Assembly (NCBI GenBank): GCA_028023455.1
Contig: JAQFVV010012420.1
Coordinates: 6,963,194-7,027,193 of the forward strand
DNA: 64,000 nt
Source: Epiperipatus broadwayi
Taxonomy: Eukaryota; Onychophora; Udeonychophora; Euonychophora; Peripatidae
Direction of reading: 5' to 3'
In this document: positions 25,811 to 36,822 of the stretch, piece by piece
Numbering within the stretch: the stretch's first letter is position 1
How the letters are laid out: the number at the start of each line of letters is the position of its first letter
Made by a program: the position numbers and the translations under genes
The notes under the pieces: model-generated
The model's database searches: none
What the model was told of the DNA's origin: nothing
Seen by the model: only the letters and a program-made list of their open reading frames with translations

Positions 25811-25957
25811 AGTCTAAATATCCTAGTGCCTCACTGAGGAAAGCCAATAGCTCGAAACTGGTTTGGGGATAAGAATAATTCTAGATATTTTAAAATGCTT
25901 TCACTTGTGGCACTTATGATAAAAAGCTTGTTAGAGCTATTAGCACACTCTCTGATG
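25811..25957 (+). mobile_element. Hammerhead-family repeat, family B solo fragment
   Basis: This ~147-bp fragment starts with AGTCTAAATATCCTAG, the same lead-in as at 59977-59990. It continues through a hammerhead core, then a TTTAAAATGC-, CACTTATGATAAAAAGCTTGTTAGAGC- and CTATTAGCACACTCTCT-like sequence matching the units at 12.6 and 59-60 kb. It is truncated after about 110 bp of the unit body. No target-site duplication was seen. Confidence 0.7.
25829..25868 (+). ncRNA. Type I hammerhead ribozyme, core intact, stem II weakened
   Basis: The core CUGAGGA is at 25834-25840. Stem II is AAGC/GCUC with an A-C mismatch at the closing pair and loop CAAUA. GAAA is at 25854-25857. Stem III is A57-U62 and C58-G61 around UG. 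The cleavage triplet is GUU (25861-25863), and stem I pairs CCUCA (25829-25833) with UGGGG (25864-25868) including one U-G. All invariant core bases are present; GUU fits the NUH rule but is usually slower than GUC. Of the family B copies seen here this is the least damaged. Confidence 0.65.
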
Positions 25958-25997
25958 TGTATATCTTGGATTTTTTGTTTATTATATATATTATAAA

Positions 25998-26056
25998 TTG
26001 GACTATTTTTATCATTTAGAATTGTTAAAGTCTTTAGAAAAATTCAAATTTTATTT
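25998..26056 (+). repeat. Fragment of the 18.5-kb TIR element
   Basis: GGACTATTTTTATCATTTAG, GTCTTTAGAAAAATTC and ATTTTATTTAAA, in this order, match the left terminal repeat at 18518-18583 with scattered substitutions. No matching inverted partner was found nearby, so this is a solo end or a decayed copy. Confidence 0.6.
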
Positions 26057-27196
26057 AAATTCAAATAGATTCATTTTTTTTAGTGATGGCCCACATGTTA
26101 ATACACAACCATTTCAAATTATATTATTCTCCTATCTTCTTAAGGTGTTGTTAGTCAGTACATTGTGTATTTGGGCCAATGTGGCTGCTTGAAGGCATTG
26201 TTTCTCTGCAAAAGCACAGAAATGGGTTGTTTATGCAGCCCAACTTACAGCCTATAGAACAGTTCTGTTCATATTAACTATTAGCAGGCTAAAATGGCAT
26301 TGCACACAAATATTATGGCCCACTGATGTGCTTTGTGTCACTAAGAAAATAGCACACACTTCATAGATCGCTACCATACAATATGAGGGTTATGGAATTC
26401 AACTGGGCATAAGTGTTTCAATGTGTATTCAAAGCAACAATCTTACAACTTACCTGATGTACTATTACATACTAATAATTGTAGGTCTGTTGTCACATTT
26501 CCCTACACATCTTGGAAGATGAAAACAATTGCAAAAGGGTAGATCCTATAACCATTTTACATAAGTCACATGAAAAGGCACATTTTCAGGAGAACAGCTA
26601 TGAGAGTAATATTTGCTCAGGGTAGTGCATGAATTGACTGATCCTTTGAATCATCAAAACCATCGGATCCCCCCTTCACACCTTCCAGCACTATGCCCTA
26701 AAAGCTTGGTTTGCTCAGACAAGTGCATGTATTGGCCGATCCTTCAGATCAGCAAAACCATTGGACTCCCCTACAGTTGCCAGTGCTACACAATGAAATG
26801 TATAATGTAATTTAAAAATGTAATTTAGAAAATAATGTTGGTTTATAAATTAAAATACTTTGAAAAATTGTTGGAGAACAGAAAACAAAAAATTATCAGC
26901 CTGGTAACATTATATTTCATTATTTTTGCAAGAAACAATATCATCAAGTGGCCACATGAGCCCAAGTACTTAACAACCTATTTAACTATCAATGTTCTTC
27001 AGTTTATTTCTTTTTTCTAAGGTAAAGTTAATAAATAGTTTTTAAACATTTTAAATTATCACACTAGATTGACTAATGTGATCATTTGTTATGGTTATGT
27101 AATCAGAAGGTCCCTCATAGATAAATATATAAAATTTCTATTGACTATTGCCTTTGACAGAATAGCATAGTTTGTGTGACATTATCTTAAATTCAG
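26057..27196. other. Unrecognised mixed-composition DNA
   Basis: It is less AT-rich than most of the window, especially at 26085-26600, but no frame, RNA motif or known family can be supported. It includes the duplicated segment listed at 26612-26800. Confidence 0.45.
26612..26800 (+). repeat. Two ~98-bp direct repeat units
   Basis: TTTGCTCAG starts each unit (26612 and 26710). Each continues with AGTGCATGAATTGACTGATCC or its variant, ATCA(T/G)CAAAACCAT, CGGATCCCC or TGGACTCCC, and CCAGCACTA or CCAGTGCTA. Divergence is about one base in five. Short plus-strand frames here are by-products. Confidence 0.7.
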
Positions 27197-27464
27197 TAGC
27201 CTAAAAACGATTTACTCACTGACGAAGAAGCTTCCAAATAAACAAAACAAATTTCGCTTAAAACTATTAAATGGGCCAAGCGCTTTCGAGGTTTGCCCTC
27301 ATATTCATGGCCGATGAAAGTAATAAATCTTTACGTAGTGTTATTAAATAACAAATATGCAAATATAAATGCAAATCAGTTTGACCATTTTTTTGAAATG
27401 GAAAAACACGTGTCGCGTCTATTGATAGAATTGTTGTTGCAAACAATAAAGTACACCTCTTTGA
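27197..27464 (-). repeat. Penelope-like element, 3' pseudo-LTR
   Basis: It is identical in length and register to 29702-29969. Its inner 89 bp encode the C-terminus of the endonuclease frame (stop at 27376). On the minus strand GGCC...GGCC arms enclose a GAGG/CCTC hairpin followed by GAAA, reminiscent of a hammerhead, but the CUGANGA core is not intact. Confidence 0.85.
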
Positions 27465-29784
27465 TCTTTCTTTTACAGTCATTGGTTTCAGGGCATACAA
27501 TCCTGGGGCTGCCTGGTTCGAACACATGGCCAGTCTGCTTTTCATGTTCCAGAAATATTGAAAAGTTATCGCTGTTCTTTTTTGCTCTTCTATAGGTATA
27601 CAAGTGTTGAGCAGCTCTGTTGTGAACAGTGGCCTTAGTTTCCCCATAGTATATGGCTTTGCATCCGGCCTGTGGACATGACATGCTGTAAATCACCTGG
27701 GATGTTTGAGATGGGTCTGTTCTATCCTTTGAATTATTAATGAGTCTGTTAGAATTAGGGGGAGTACGAAAACCAACCTTAAATTCCCCAGTTAAAGTCT
27801 TTATTATCTGTTGTGATACTTTAGGAATATAAGGGAGTGTAATTTGAGGCTTATCCTTATTTTTGTGGTTAGCTATTAGTTTACTGTGAAATTGCTTAAT
27901 TTTCTTTGCAATTGATCTGTAGCTGAAACCTACGCTAAGCAAATCTTTTATATAAATTGCGATGTTGGTCTTTCTATCGGCTTCAAATTTACATAAATTT
28001 TGATTTCTAAATAAAAACGCATTGAGCCCTGTGAATTTATGTGCAGTAGGTGACATGGATTTTGGGTGAGTAAAGCCTCGGATCTCAAGGGGTTTAACTA
28101 TCATACTATAATGCAGATCTCTGTTTTCTCTATGGACCAGCAAATCCAAATAATTAAGCTTCTGCCCTTCGTTCTCCCAAGTGGTGTTTATGATCAATTT
28201 AGATTGTCATTGTAATTCATTTTGAATATTGACAATTACATTTTTTGGCGCTGCCATAAATACATCGTCTACATAGCGCACGTAAATTAATCCAGCAATG
28301 TTAGCAGTGTGTTTAACAATAGTATGTTTTTCAAAAAAGTTTAAGAAGATGCTGGATATTATTCCACTTAGGGGAAGACCCATAGGCCAACCTTCTTTCA
28401 TATCATACCAACGACCTTCAAAAGTTGTAAAGATGTTATTGTCCAACCAGTTGAGGAAGGATAAAATGAAGTTCATGCGCTCATTTGGGCAATGCTTATT
28501 TATTAATTCTTTGTGGATGATTTCAATTGACCATTTCCTATTAATCGATCCATATAATTCGGTCACATCCATGGCTGCAGTTACAAAATTCTGATCTATT
28601 AATATATCCTTGATTCTTCTAACAAATTCAAATGAAGATTTGATGGTGAAGTCACCAAAACCCACATTGTCAACTAACCACTGATTTACCAGCTTGGCCG
28701 TTTCGAAATAGTGCACACCTCCAAAATCCAACATAAGTCTTAAAGGTTCTTGAGGTTTATGTAGCTTAGAATTGGCAAACATTCTGGGTGGCCTGGTAAC
28801 AGAAGGATAAATCCTATAATATTCTGCTCTCAATATGCCTTTATCTTTGTGAGCTCTAAGAATTGTGGAAATGAATTTCTCCCTATTCAGCTTGTTGTTA
28901 AAATTTTCAACTAAATTGAATTTTAATTTTACGATTTCGGTGGTCATTTTTTCTTTATAATCTTTATAATCTAAGAGCACAAATCTGTTGCCCTTGTCTT
29001 CTTTTAAACATATAATGTTGTAGTTTTTTAAAAATTGTTTAGTTTTTTCAATGTTGTTCCAATTGTCAGATATCGCATATATTTGTTTATGTCATATAGA
29101 TTTAGCAATATTAGCAATAATGTTGTCTCTCTGAGGGTTGTTTAGAAGACTAGACTCTGCGTCTGCAATTAACTCTAGTTTTGGGCGTTTCCATTGTCCT
29201 CCAACAAATTTAGGACCCAATGAGAAAACAGTTTTAATTTCTGCTGACGGAGCAACAGTAGCTCTGTTAACAAAGTTCTCTTTCAATGTATGAATGTTAA
29301 TATTTTGTTTTTCCGCTAAAAACCTTAATTTGCGTTCGAACTTAACTGCGAACTTTCTTTCAGAAATTTCAATTTTTTCTGTAATCCAAGGCGGCAAGAT
29401 TTCTTCTGCAGTTATTCTTCTCCATCTTTTATTTTCTTTCTTCAGTGCGCATTTGCACCCTTTAATGATAAAGACAAGAAGCTGCGTTTGGAGTTGCTTC
29501 ATAATTTTGTTATGATTATGTATAGATCTATTAAGATTTAGATTACAACAATTCGGAACAATAAAGAAATCTCTGCATTTTGATAAGAATTCAAGTCTCT
29601 GTTGGAATAATTTAATAGATATTCCTAAACGTAGAATAAATTTCGCTTTAGTATTATTCATATCTGTAAAACGATTTAATATACTTCTCCTAAAAATGTA
29701 ATAGCCTAAAAACGATTTACTCGCTGACGAAGAAGCTTCCAAATAAACAAAACAAATTTTGCTTAAAACTATTAAATGGGCCAA
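27376..29784 (-). pseudogene. Penelope-like reverse transcriptase / GIY-YIG endonuclease, two in-frame stops
   Basis: The frame spans 803 codons, all in one phase, with TGA stops at 29092-29094 and 28207-28209 and no frameshift. The first 230 codons carry the N-terminal domain, ending with the conserved VFSLGPKF stretch. The reverse transcriptase follows (about 29090-28210): ANSKLHKPQEPLR near motif 1, MDVTELYGSI as motif A, GWPMGLPLSG as motif B and YVRYVDDVF as motif C with both catalytic Asp residues. The C-terminal part holds a CPQAGC zinc-like pair and a GIY-YIG nuclease (IYSMSC then YYGETKATVHNR, about 27700-27540). In Penelope-like elements these act together in target-primed reverse transcription. 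Read-through would restore everything, so only two mutations separate this copy from an intact frame. The chosen ATG at 29784 lies inside the 5' repeat; a later Met is possible. Confidence 0.9.
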
Positions 29785-29969
29785 GCGCTTTCGAGGTTTG
29801 CCCTCATATTCATGGCCGACGAAAGTAATAAATCTTTACGTAGTGTTATTAAATAACAAATATGCAAATATAAATGCAAATCAGTTTGACCATTTTTTTG
29901 AAATGGAAAAACAAGTGTCGCGTCTATTAATAGAATTGTTGTCGCAAACAATAAAGTACGCCTCTTTGA
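29702..29969 (-). repeat. Penelope-like element, 5' pseudo-LTR
   Basis: This is the partner of 27197-27464 at offset 2505, with only a handful of substitutions. It contains the proposed start of the coding frame and, at its outer end, the relic C-terminal codons of an upstream tandem unit (the SINRRDTCF-like stretch becomes LIDATLVF in another phase). Confidence 0.85.
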
Positions 29970-32900
29970 AGAATACACTTTCAATTTCCAACTAGATTTG
30001 TCATTGATCAGACCAGAAACAGTTAAAAAGTGGGGAAATAATACCAATCAACACGTCATGTTATATATCTATCTGGATGTTATTATTAATAGTTTAATTT
30101 ATTTAAAATGTAAAAATAAAATTTGAATTTTGCAAGAGATATTCAACAATTCTAGATTATGGAAGTAGTTTCACATATAATTACAAGTAAAATGACATCA
30201 TTATAAGATTTCAGGTATACACAGTAACATATGACATTGATTGTTTATGATATTATTAAACAGATGATACTTTAAATTGAGTTTCAAGAAATTACCCAGA
30301 TCAAAAATATATATTTTATCTTTATTAAACAAAGGCAATGTGCCTCTAACTATCCTACATATGACAAAAATTAGCTTGAATAGAACTCATACTCAGATAT
30401 CAGAGATTCATAAATAATAATTAACAAACACATACAATAAAAATAACAATTATTTGTAAAATGTAATTATGTATATATAAGTAAAGCAGTTACAAGATAA
30501 AGCATTTATAAATTTTATTCATTACAAGATTAAGGATTAAATTAATAAAGACCTTTGATTTATTTTATCTCTCTTATATCATTTCTTTTGTTTAAAAAAA
30601 TGAAAGAAAAATGAACTCTTTACTACAAAATAATTCTTAATTATTTTTAAAAAAAAAATTTTTTTTTTTTTTAAAACACGGACATTTTTATTTCTTTAGA
30701 TGTATACTAGATTATGCATTATTTTAAAACAAATTACCAACTTTGTGCATGTATATGTGTCAATTAGACATATGTGTTCAATATAAAAAGTATGTATTAG
30801 AAAATATTACAATATTGTTTTACATTAATAACAAAAGTTAAATATTTTTCTATATAAGTATTAGAATAGTAGATTTAAATGAACTTATAACCATAAATAT
30901 TGTAATGTCTGCTTTATTTGAATATATAGAAAAATGATTTTTTAAAAAAAAATCCATGTAGATATTGGTTTTTTTAAGTTTGGGCACTCTAATTATAAAT
31001 TTTGTTATTACCTCTAAAGATTTCTCTGATATGATCTCTTTACTTGTCGTTTTCCTTAATATTAATCTTCTCATTGATTTTTTTCATTAATCCATTTCTG
31101 TTGCCAATTTCTTTCACTTTTTATTATCTACATATCTATCTCATACAATAGAGTGATTGGATTGAAAAACGTGATGACAGTTGCTGCAGAAAGATTAAAA
31201 TAATAGTGTCAATTAAAATCATTAATAACATAATAAACCTTGACATTATCATTGATTGAAAACCAGAAGGAAAACAAAGGAGAGGCAAGCCAAAGAAAAG
31301 TGAATATAAAAAAATCTTTTAATAGCATAGGGGAAAAAAAACATATGAGAGATAGATATTATGAATAGGGAGATAAAGAAGAGGAAACAGAAATCTTCTG
31401 CTGGGGACATCATCTGTGATACCAATCCTAAATAAAAAGATATCTATAAATATTATTATATAAAATTGTTCTGGATATAGTTTGTAACTAATTTTTTGAA
31501 TAAAAAAATATTTAAAAAACCCATTAAAAAAGTGAATTTCTTTTATTTATTTAAGTCAAAAATTTGTGTCTTACAGATGTTAAATAATGAAGTTTAGTAA
31601 AAATAGAAGCAATATTTTTTAGAATTGTGGATCTTAGTATTAAATTTTTAATTTTATAAGAAACTTATTGGAACTTTTTCTAGAACATAATTATATTGAA
31701 AGAATTGTTATACCACGTAACTAAAAATATGTACTAAATAAGAATTCTCTATTAGATTGGTTTTTTTTTTATTAGAACTGATGTTATAAAATTACTCATG
31801 TTTATTTATATTTGTTATAAGAAGCTCTTACTTTATGATTTATTCATCACAAGTACTGGTTGAAGCACAAAGCCCTTTTATTAAAGTAATCTAAAATTGC
31901 TTCAGCTATTGAAATATAATTGTCAGCAAATTTTCAAATTAATTTTTTAAAGAACATTTATATACTTCCTAAATAATATTTAAGTTAAATCTTTTAAAGT
32001 TATTGTAATAGATTTTATTATTTATTCATTTGTATATTTATATATACATATTGTACATTTTTAAATATCTAATTAAAGTGATATATAAATGAAAGATTTT
32101 ATAATAATTGAACCTGTACTAATACTTCTCTAATACATTCAATTGTTAATAATAGAACACATCTTAGAATAGAACACAAAATGTCAACTGTTATTATTCA
32201 CGTTCTTCAGGATGTCATTAATCAAATCAGTAACAGTGTAGCATGGGAATTGAACTGGCAACTTCTAGATTGTGAATACTTAAGGCAATTCATCAACTAA
32301 TTACACTATTTTATCAATGCTTTGTTAGTTAGAACATCACTTTAAATTTAACATTCACAAATCTAAACATTTTTAGTTCACTTACCTATGGTAAGACTGT
32401 CACTAGTCAGACCAACAACAACTGAAAATGAGATTGAAATAAAACCAATTGAAAGGTTGTGTGCTTTATTAAAATGTGGATTTTTGGTAACAAATAAATT
32501 TTGAATTTTTTACATTTAACCATACAAAAAGATGATGAAAATGGATCAAGATATAATAAGTCAAATGCCATCATCACCAAACTTTGGTCAAATATTTGTA
32601 TATTTAATTCGCAATTTTTTTTTAGTAATACAATTTTGTTTTATATAAACGAGTTATATCTATATATAGAAGACAATTTGGAAAAGATAATACCTAATTC
32701 AAACGCAATTTTTTTTTCAAAAATTGTATTGTAATGAGCAAAAATTACAATTTTAATTATTAAAAAAAATTTTTTTAAAAAAACAATGATTTTCAAATTT
32801 TAATAGGAAATTTAAATAAAAAAAATAAAATTATATATTTCTGTTAAAGAAAAGTTTAGTTGATGGATTCACTTTCAACACAAGGATTTTAAAACAGTGG

Positions 32901-33599
32901 CAGAAAACATTACAATTTTAAATACAAATGCTTCTAAATTTCAATGCTGAATTCCAATTGCCGTTTTGCAAAATTTAAATTTTAAATAAAGATGACACAA
33001 ACAGTTGGAAAAAGTTATGCGAGGGTGAGACGATTTTTTGGATTTCAATAAAAATTAAAATTTCAATTATAGTATAAATCTATCTCTAAAACTTCAAGAC
33101 CATATATATATATATATTGAAGTTACATAAGTAAAGGATAGATTAATTTTGGACTGGTAAAAAAAAAAAGATTATATAAATATATATTTTTTAATTTCTA
33201 TACCAATCTTCTTTACGTTGTTTAACTATTTAAAAATAAATAAGACGCCATTAATTTGGGTCAGCGTGTTTTATATGTGACCCTAAGTAAGAAATAAAAT
33301 AAATTCTTATGTTTATTTTATTTTAAATGTTTTTAAATAGTATGACTAATTGTGTAACTGGATTTTTTTTAATTACTGTCTATAATCGGTACAAAGAGTT
33401 TGGAAAAAAGTTTAAACACTTTTTTATACATTGGTGGAGTGCAAATGTTGTCAGACAGAAATCTTGAATTATTATATAATAATTTTTTTATTTGAGTTAA
33501 GCAATATTTTACTAAGTTTTATTTCGCTATTAACCTATTATAAATAAATAGCTGGAAAAAAATTTGGATAAACTGATCATGTTGGTCTCTAATGCTTTA
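29970..33599. other. Long AT-rich stretch without recognised features
   Basis: It contains an A/T run near 30648-30673 and a (TA)n run near 33101-33118. At 32390-32410 GTCACTAGTCAGACCAACAAC resembles 29998-30018 just outside the Penelope-like element. The 74- and 77-codon frames have no features. No gene is supported. Confidence 0.5.
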
Positions 33600-35960
33600 T
33601 CATTCTTCCAATTTCTTTCTGTAAATTCATAAATCTTACTGCAAATTCATTCTGTAATTGCTCTATTTATTCCTTATTTTAAACTTTTTTCGAAGTGATA
33701 TTTTTTTTCTTTTAAATGATATTCAGTTTAATTTTTGTTTTGATAACTTTTTTTAAGACATCCTCTATACATCTCCATTCCATTGCAGTTATCTTGTTTG
33801 GATTTCTATTTATCATAGTGTATTTAATTATCATTTTTTCTTTGCTTTTTTTTTATTACTAATCTATTTTCTTGATATATATCATTGCTAGGAATCCAGT
33901 TCTTTAACCATCAATTACCTTTTTGTTCTATTCTTTCAATTACTGAATCTCAATTCCATATATATTGATACTTTACCCTACTGTATATTTTTTTATTGAT
34001 TTTATGGCATTTAAATTCTACAATATCTCATTTGTCATCACTATAGATTTACAGTTCTTTTTTTAGCTTCAGCTGTTGATCCTTTTGTGGGATATTTATG
34101 CTTAGATACATACCCTTTTCATAGTTAACAATCTCTTATTCATCAACCAATATTATATTCTGTTGTATTTTCTCTTATACCCTTATTATTTATTTTTATT
34201 ATATTTACTTTCAGGCTTCCATTTTACATACTTCTCTATTAATTTTTGAATCTTATAGCTCAAATTATCATGATTTTGAGCTACAGCTATTAAATCGTAA
34301 GTGTAGCATTCAGAATATAAATTGCCTTCTTATTACATAAACGATTTCCCTTTTTTTTTAAATTTCCTTTTTTATATTTTTAAGGCATGCCCTAGATATA
34401 TTTGAAATAACATAGATGATAGTCAAGTTACTTGGTTATTGCTAAATATTGCTATATACTTTTATAGCTACTTTAATAAGTTATACTTATGTTAGCTAAC
34501 TTCAGTGTTTTCCATAATTTAATTGAGAGGATTATCATTTGCCTTTTAATCTCAATACACAAAAAATGTGTCTTAATTTCTTGATATTTTTTTTCATTAT
34601 TTAGGGTACCCAGAATACAGTGTCTATTTTAGCTTTTCTTTCTCTAAAACCTGTTTCTTCCTCTGTTTTTATTTGTTTTAAAAATTGTGTCATATATCCA
34701 AGAATTAGTAATTCTTTTCATTTATAGTTTTCATGAGTTGTAGTAATATATGACACTTTTCATCTAATGGGATCTCTTTTTTTTCATGTAGTCTTAAAAC
34801 AATTCATGTAAGTGTGCGAATATCTGTTTTTATTTTTTCTCACTAATTCAAATAGTCTAGAAGCCTTTCTGTTTTTTATGATTTACTTAACATTATAAAT
34901 TCAATATTTTTTAATGTTATAAGATATTTTATAGTTTTTATATATTTTTCTTCATCCATTTTCTCATGTTTCCATTTCTTAATTATGTTTGATATTATAT
35001 TTATCGTTTTTTCTTGTTTTAAACTCTTAAATATCACTAGCTTTTATTGCTTCTCTTTCTATCCAAACATAAATCAATTCTTTTACAATGCTTCTCCCAT
35101 GTTTTATTTTATTATTATTATTTTTTTTTTGCTATTTGAATATGTATTTTTGCCTGAATATTTTGTATTTAATTTTATATTCATTTGTTTTTAGTATGTA
35201 AATATTTTTTCCTAAATGTATTTTTTCTCTGCTATCTCATTTTGATGTACCACTGATGTGTTTTTTTCCTATATTCATTTTCTTTTACGTCGAATAATTT
35301 TTTTGTATTTGCATGTGTATAATTTTAATTTTTTGGGGGGGATTCAAAATTGTTCCTTACTCATAACTTTTTATCTAGTTACTATCTGTTCACTCTTGTA
35401 TCATTTTAATATTCCAAACTATCTAAATTGTATCTTTCTTCTTTATACTGTGTTTACCTATCACATTTAAGAATTATAGTATACATTACATCATAATCTT
35501 TTACATAAATTTAAGATTTTATATGTATGTATGGATTTTTTTATATAATTAAAAGAACTGCAATATCCTTTAAATGTGTTTGATTCATGCATTAAGCAAA
35601 CATATTCCATTATCATTATTGTATTTTTGCCCATATTGTCCTACAATTGTGTCCTCTCTTCTTTTATCTATTTTTCATTAAAGTCTTCCAAAATGATTTT
35701 TCAAGATCTTCCAATTTTTAGAGTCTCATTATTTATTTATTCAAAAAATTCATCTCTAATAGTCACAAGAGCATTGTCATTTAACCATATACTGCTAACA
35801 TCTTTCCATCCATTTATGGATGTATTAGTTCTAATTGACCAGTAATTAATTGTTTCCCAAGTCATATTTCATCAAATCTATTCAATGGTGAGTTTGGTGA
35901 GTTTATCTGCATGGTTTATGATTTTTGCAAATAGCAGTAATTAGAATTCCCATATTCCTG
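33600..35960 (-). pseudogene. Decayed APE-type LINE (endonuclease and reverse transcriptase)
   Basis: Minus-strand conceptual translation, broken by many stops and shifts, gives parts in LINE order. Near 35655-35590 there is a REDTIVGQYGQ...NDNGICLLNA stretch, as in the APE endonuclease (VVG.YG....N.NG). Near 34666-34606 EEETGFRERKAKIDTVFWV matches the QAGFR.GRST.D.IF segment of the reverse transcriptase. It is followed by KVAIKVYSN-like and RACLKNI-like pieces where LY.......V..GVRQGC would be. Around 33975-33926 INIYGIEIQ stands for the YG.E.W box of the C-terminal region. The copy is old and AT-drifted, so no clade can be named and the limits are approximate. Confidence 0.6.
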
Positions 35961-36189
35961 TTTTAATAGGTTTAACTTTTACATTTAAAAGCAACTTATT
36001 TAGATATATCATCAGCAGACTACTTCAAAGTTGTTTTATACTCTAGATCTTTGAATACATTATTAATAATGTCATTGAAACCACAAATAAAACTACCATG
36101 GATATTAAGATGGGTGAAGAAGATACCACTATTGCAAATATTTCATAAGCACAACATTAATAATTTTAAAATGCAATATATTTTTAAAG

Positions 36190-36680
36190 TTGAAAAGTTA
36201 TCTTTAACTCCAACTTCCTTCATGTATCAAGTGGTTTATCTACAATGTTTTTTTCTAGAAGGAATGAATTTTTTAATCAATCAGAAATTTATTTCTTATT
36301 ATTTTTAAACCTGATATATATATATATCTCAGCAAGTATGAAATTTGTTTCATTTTTAATCTTACAAATGATGATTTAAATTCTAATATTATGTTCACCT
36401 AAATTTAAACAGTTGCAATGAGTTAATCTTAAAACATTGCATACAAATACTTAACATTGTAAATTATTATTTATTACATAATATTAGAATTTAAATCATC
36501 ACTGGGAAAATTAAACTTGCCATATATATGTGTGTGTGCATGTGTGTCAGTCAAGTTTAAAAATATTTAGAAATAAATTTCTGATTACTTGAAAAATTCA
36601 TCCCTTTTAGCAATAGCATTGTAGACAATCTATTTGATATATGAAGGAAGATAAAGTTAAAGTGATATCATTTTCTGACA
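36190..36680. mobile_element. Non-autonomous TIR/foldback element with nested hairpin
   Basis: Outer arms at about 36190-36300 and 36563-36680 are inverted copies. The left arm read in reverse gives AAATAAATTTCTGATT, AAAAATTCAT, CATTGTAGA and ATGAAGGAAG, which recur in the right arm in the same order. Inside, ATGATGATTTAAATTCTAAT (36369) and its inverse near 36482-36500 form a second hairpin. The 85-codon frame at 36051-36308 runs into the left arm and is not a gene. Confidence 0.65.
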
Positions 36681-36724
36681 ATAAAGGGCTATCCAATTAT
36701 ATTTAAACAGGTGCTGTGAGTTAA

Positions 36725-36730
<6 letters not shown>

Positions 36731-36757
<27 letters not shown>
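36731..36757. repeat. (AT)n microsatellite
   Basis: About 14 AT units lie directly before the structured segment at 36757. Confidence 0.9.
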
Positions 36758-36763
<6 letters not shown>

Positions 36764-36822
36764 AAGTTTGGGTTTTCCTCCAGAAGAGGAGGAAAACATC
36801 TGACTACAGTCAGACCTACAGT
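36757..36822 (-). other. Three-way-junction structure with hammerhead-like topology
   Basis: Three perfect helices nest in 66 bp: an outer stem ACTGTAG (36757-36763) with CTACAGT (36816-36822), a nine-pair hairpin TTTTCCTCC/GGAGGAAAA (36773-36796) and CTGAC/GTCAG (36800-36813). On the minus strand the junctions read GGTC after the outer stem, then the small hairpin, then GATGT, the long hairpin, and CCCAAAC before the outer stem closes. That is the order of a type III hammerhead (GUC, stem I, CUGAUGA, stem II, GAAA), but the CU of the core and the G of GAAA are lost. The helices are seen directly; the ribozyme origin is inference. Confidence 0.5.

Larger units (their letters stand above)
27197..29969 (-). 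mobile_element. Penelope-like element, nearly full length
   Basis: The element is bounded by 268-bp direct repeats (27197-27464 and 29702-29969), the usual pseudo-LTR arrangement of Penelope-like elements. One minus-strand reading frame between them encodes an N-terminal domain, a reverse transcriptase and a GIY-YIG endonuclease. The repeats are aligned without gaps (constant offset 2505) and differ at only a few positions, so the insertion is fairly young compared with the LINE relics nearby. Two in-frame stops make this copy non-autonomous as it stands. The 5' repeat carries a remnant of the C-terminal coding region of an upstream unit, the sign of a partial tandem. Confidence 0.9.

Noticed and set aside
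27212-27240. Hammerhead on the plus strand of the Penelope pseudo-LTR (CTGACGA with a GAAGCTTC palindrome)
   Set aside because: GAAA, a GUC-type triplet and stem I partners are all missing, and the strand is opposite to the coding strand.
27293-27647. Frames on both strands over the end of the Penelope-like element
   Set aside because: They are out-of-phase shadows of the GIY-YIG coding frame and its pseudo-LTR copy.
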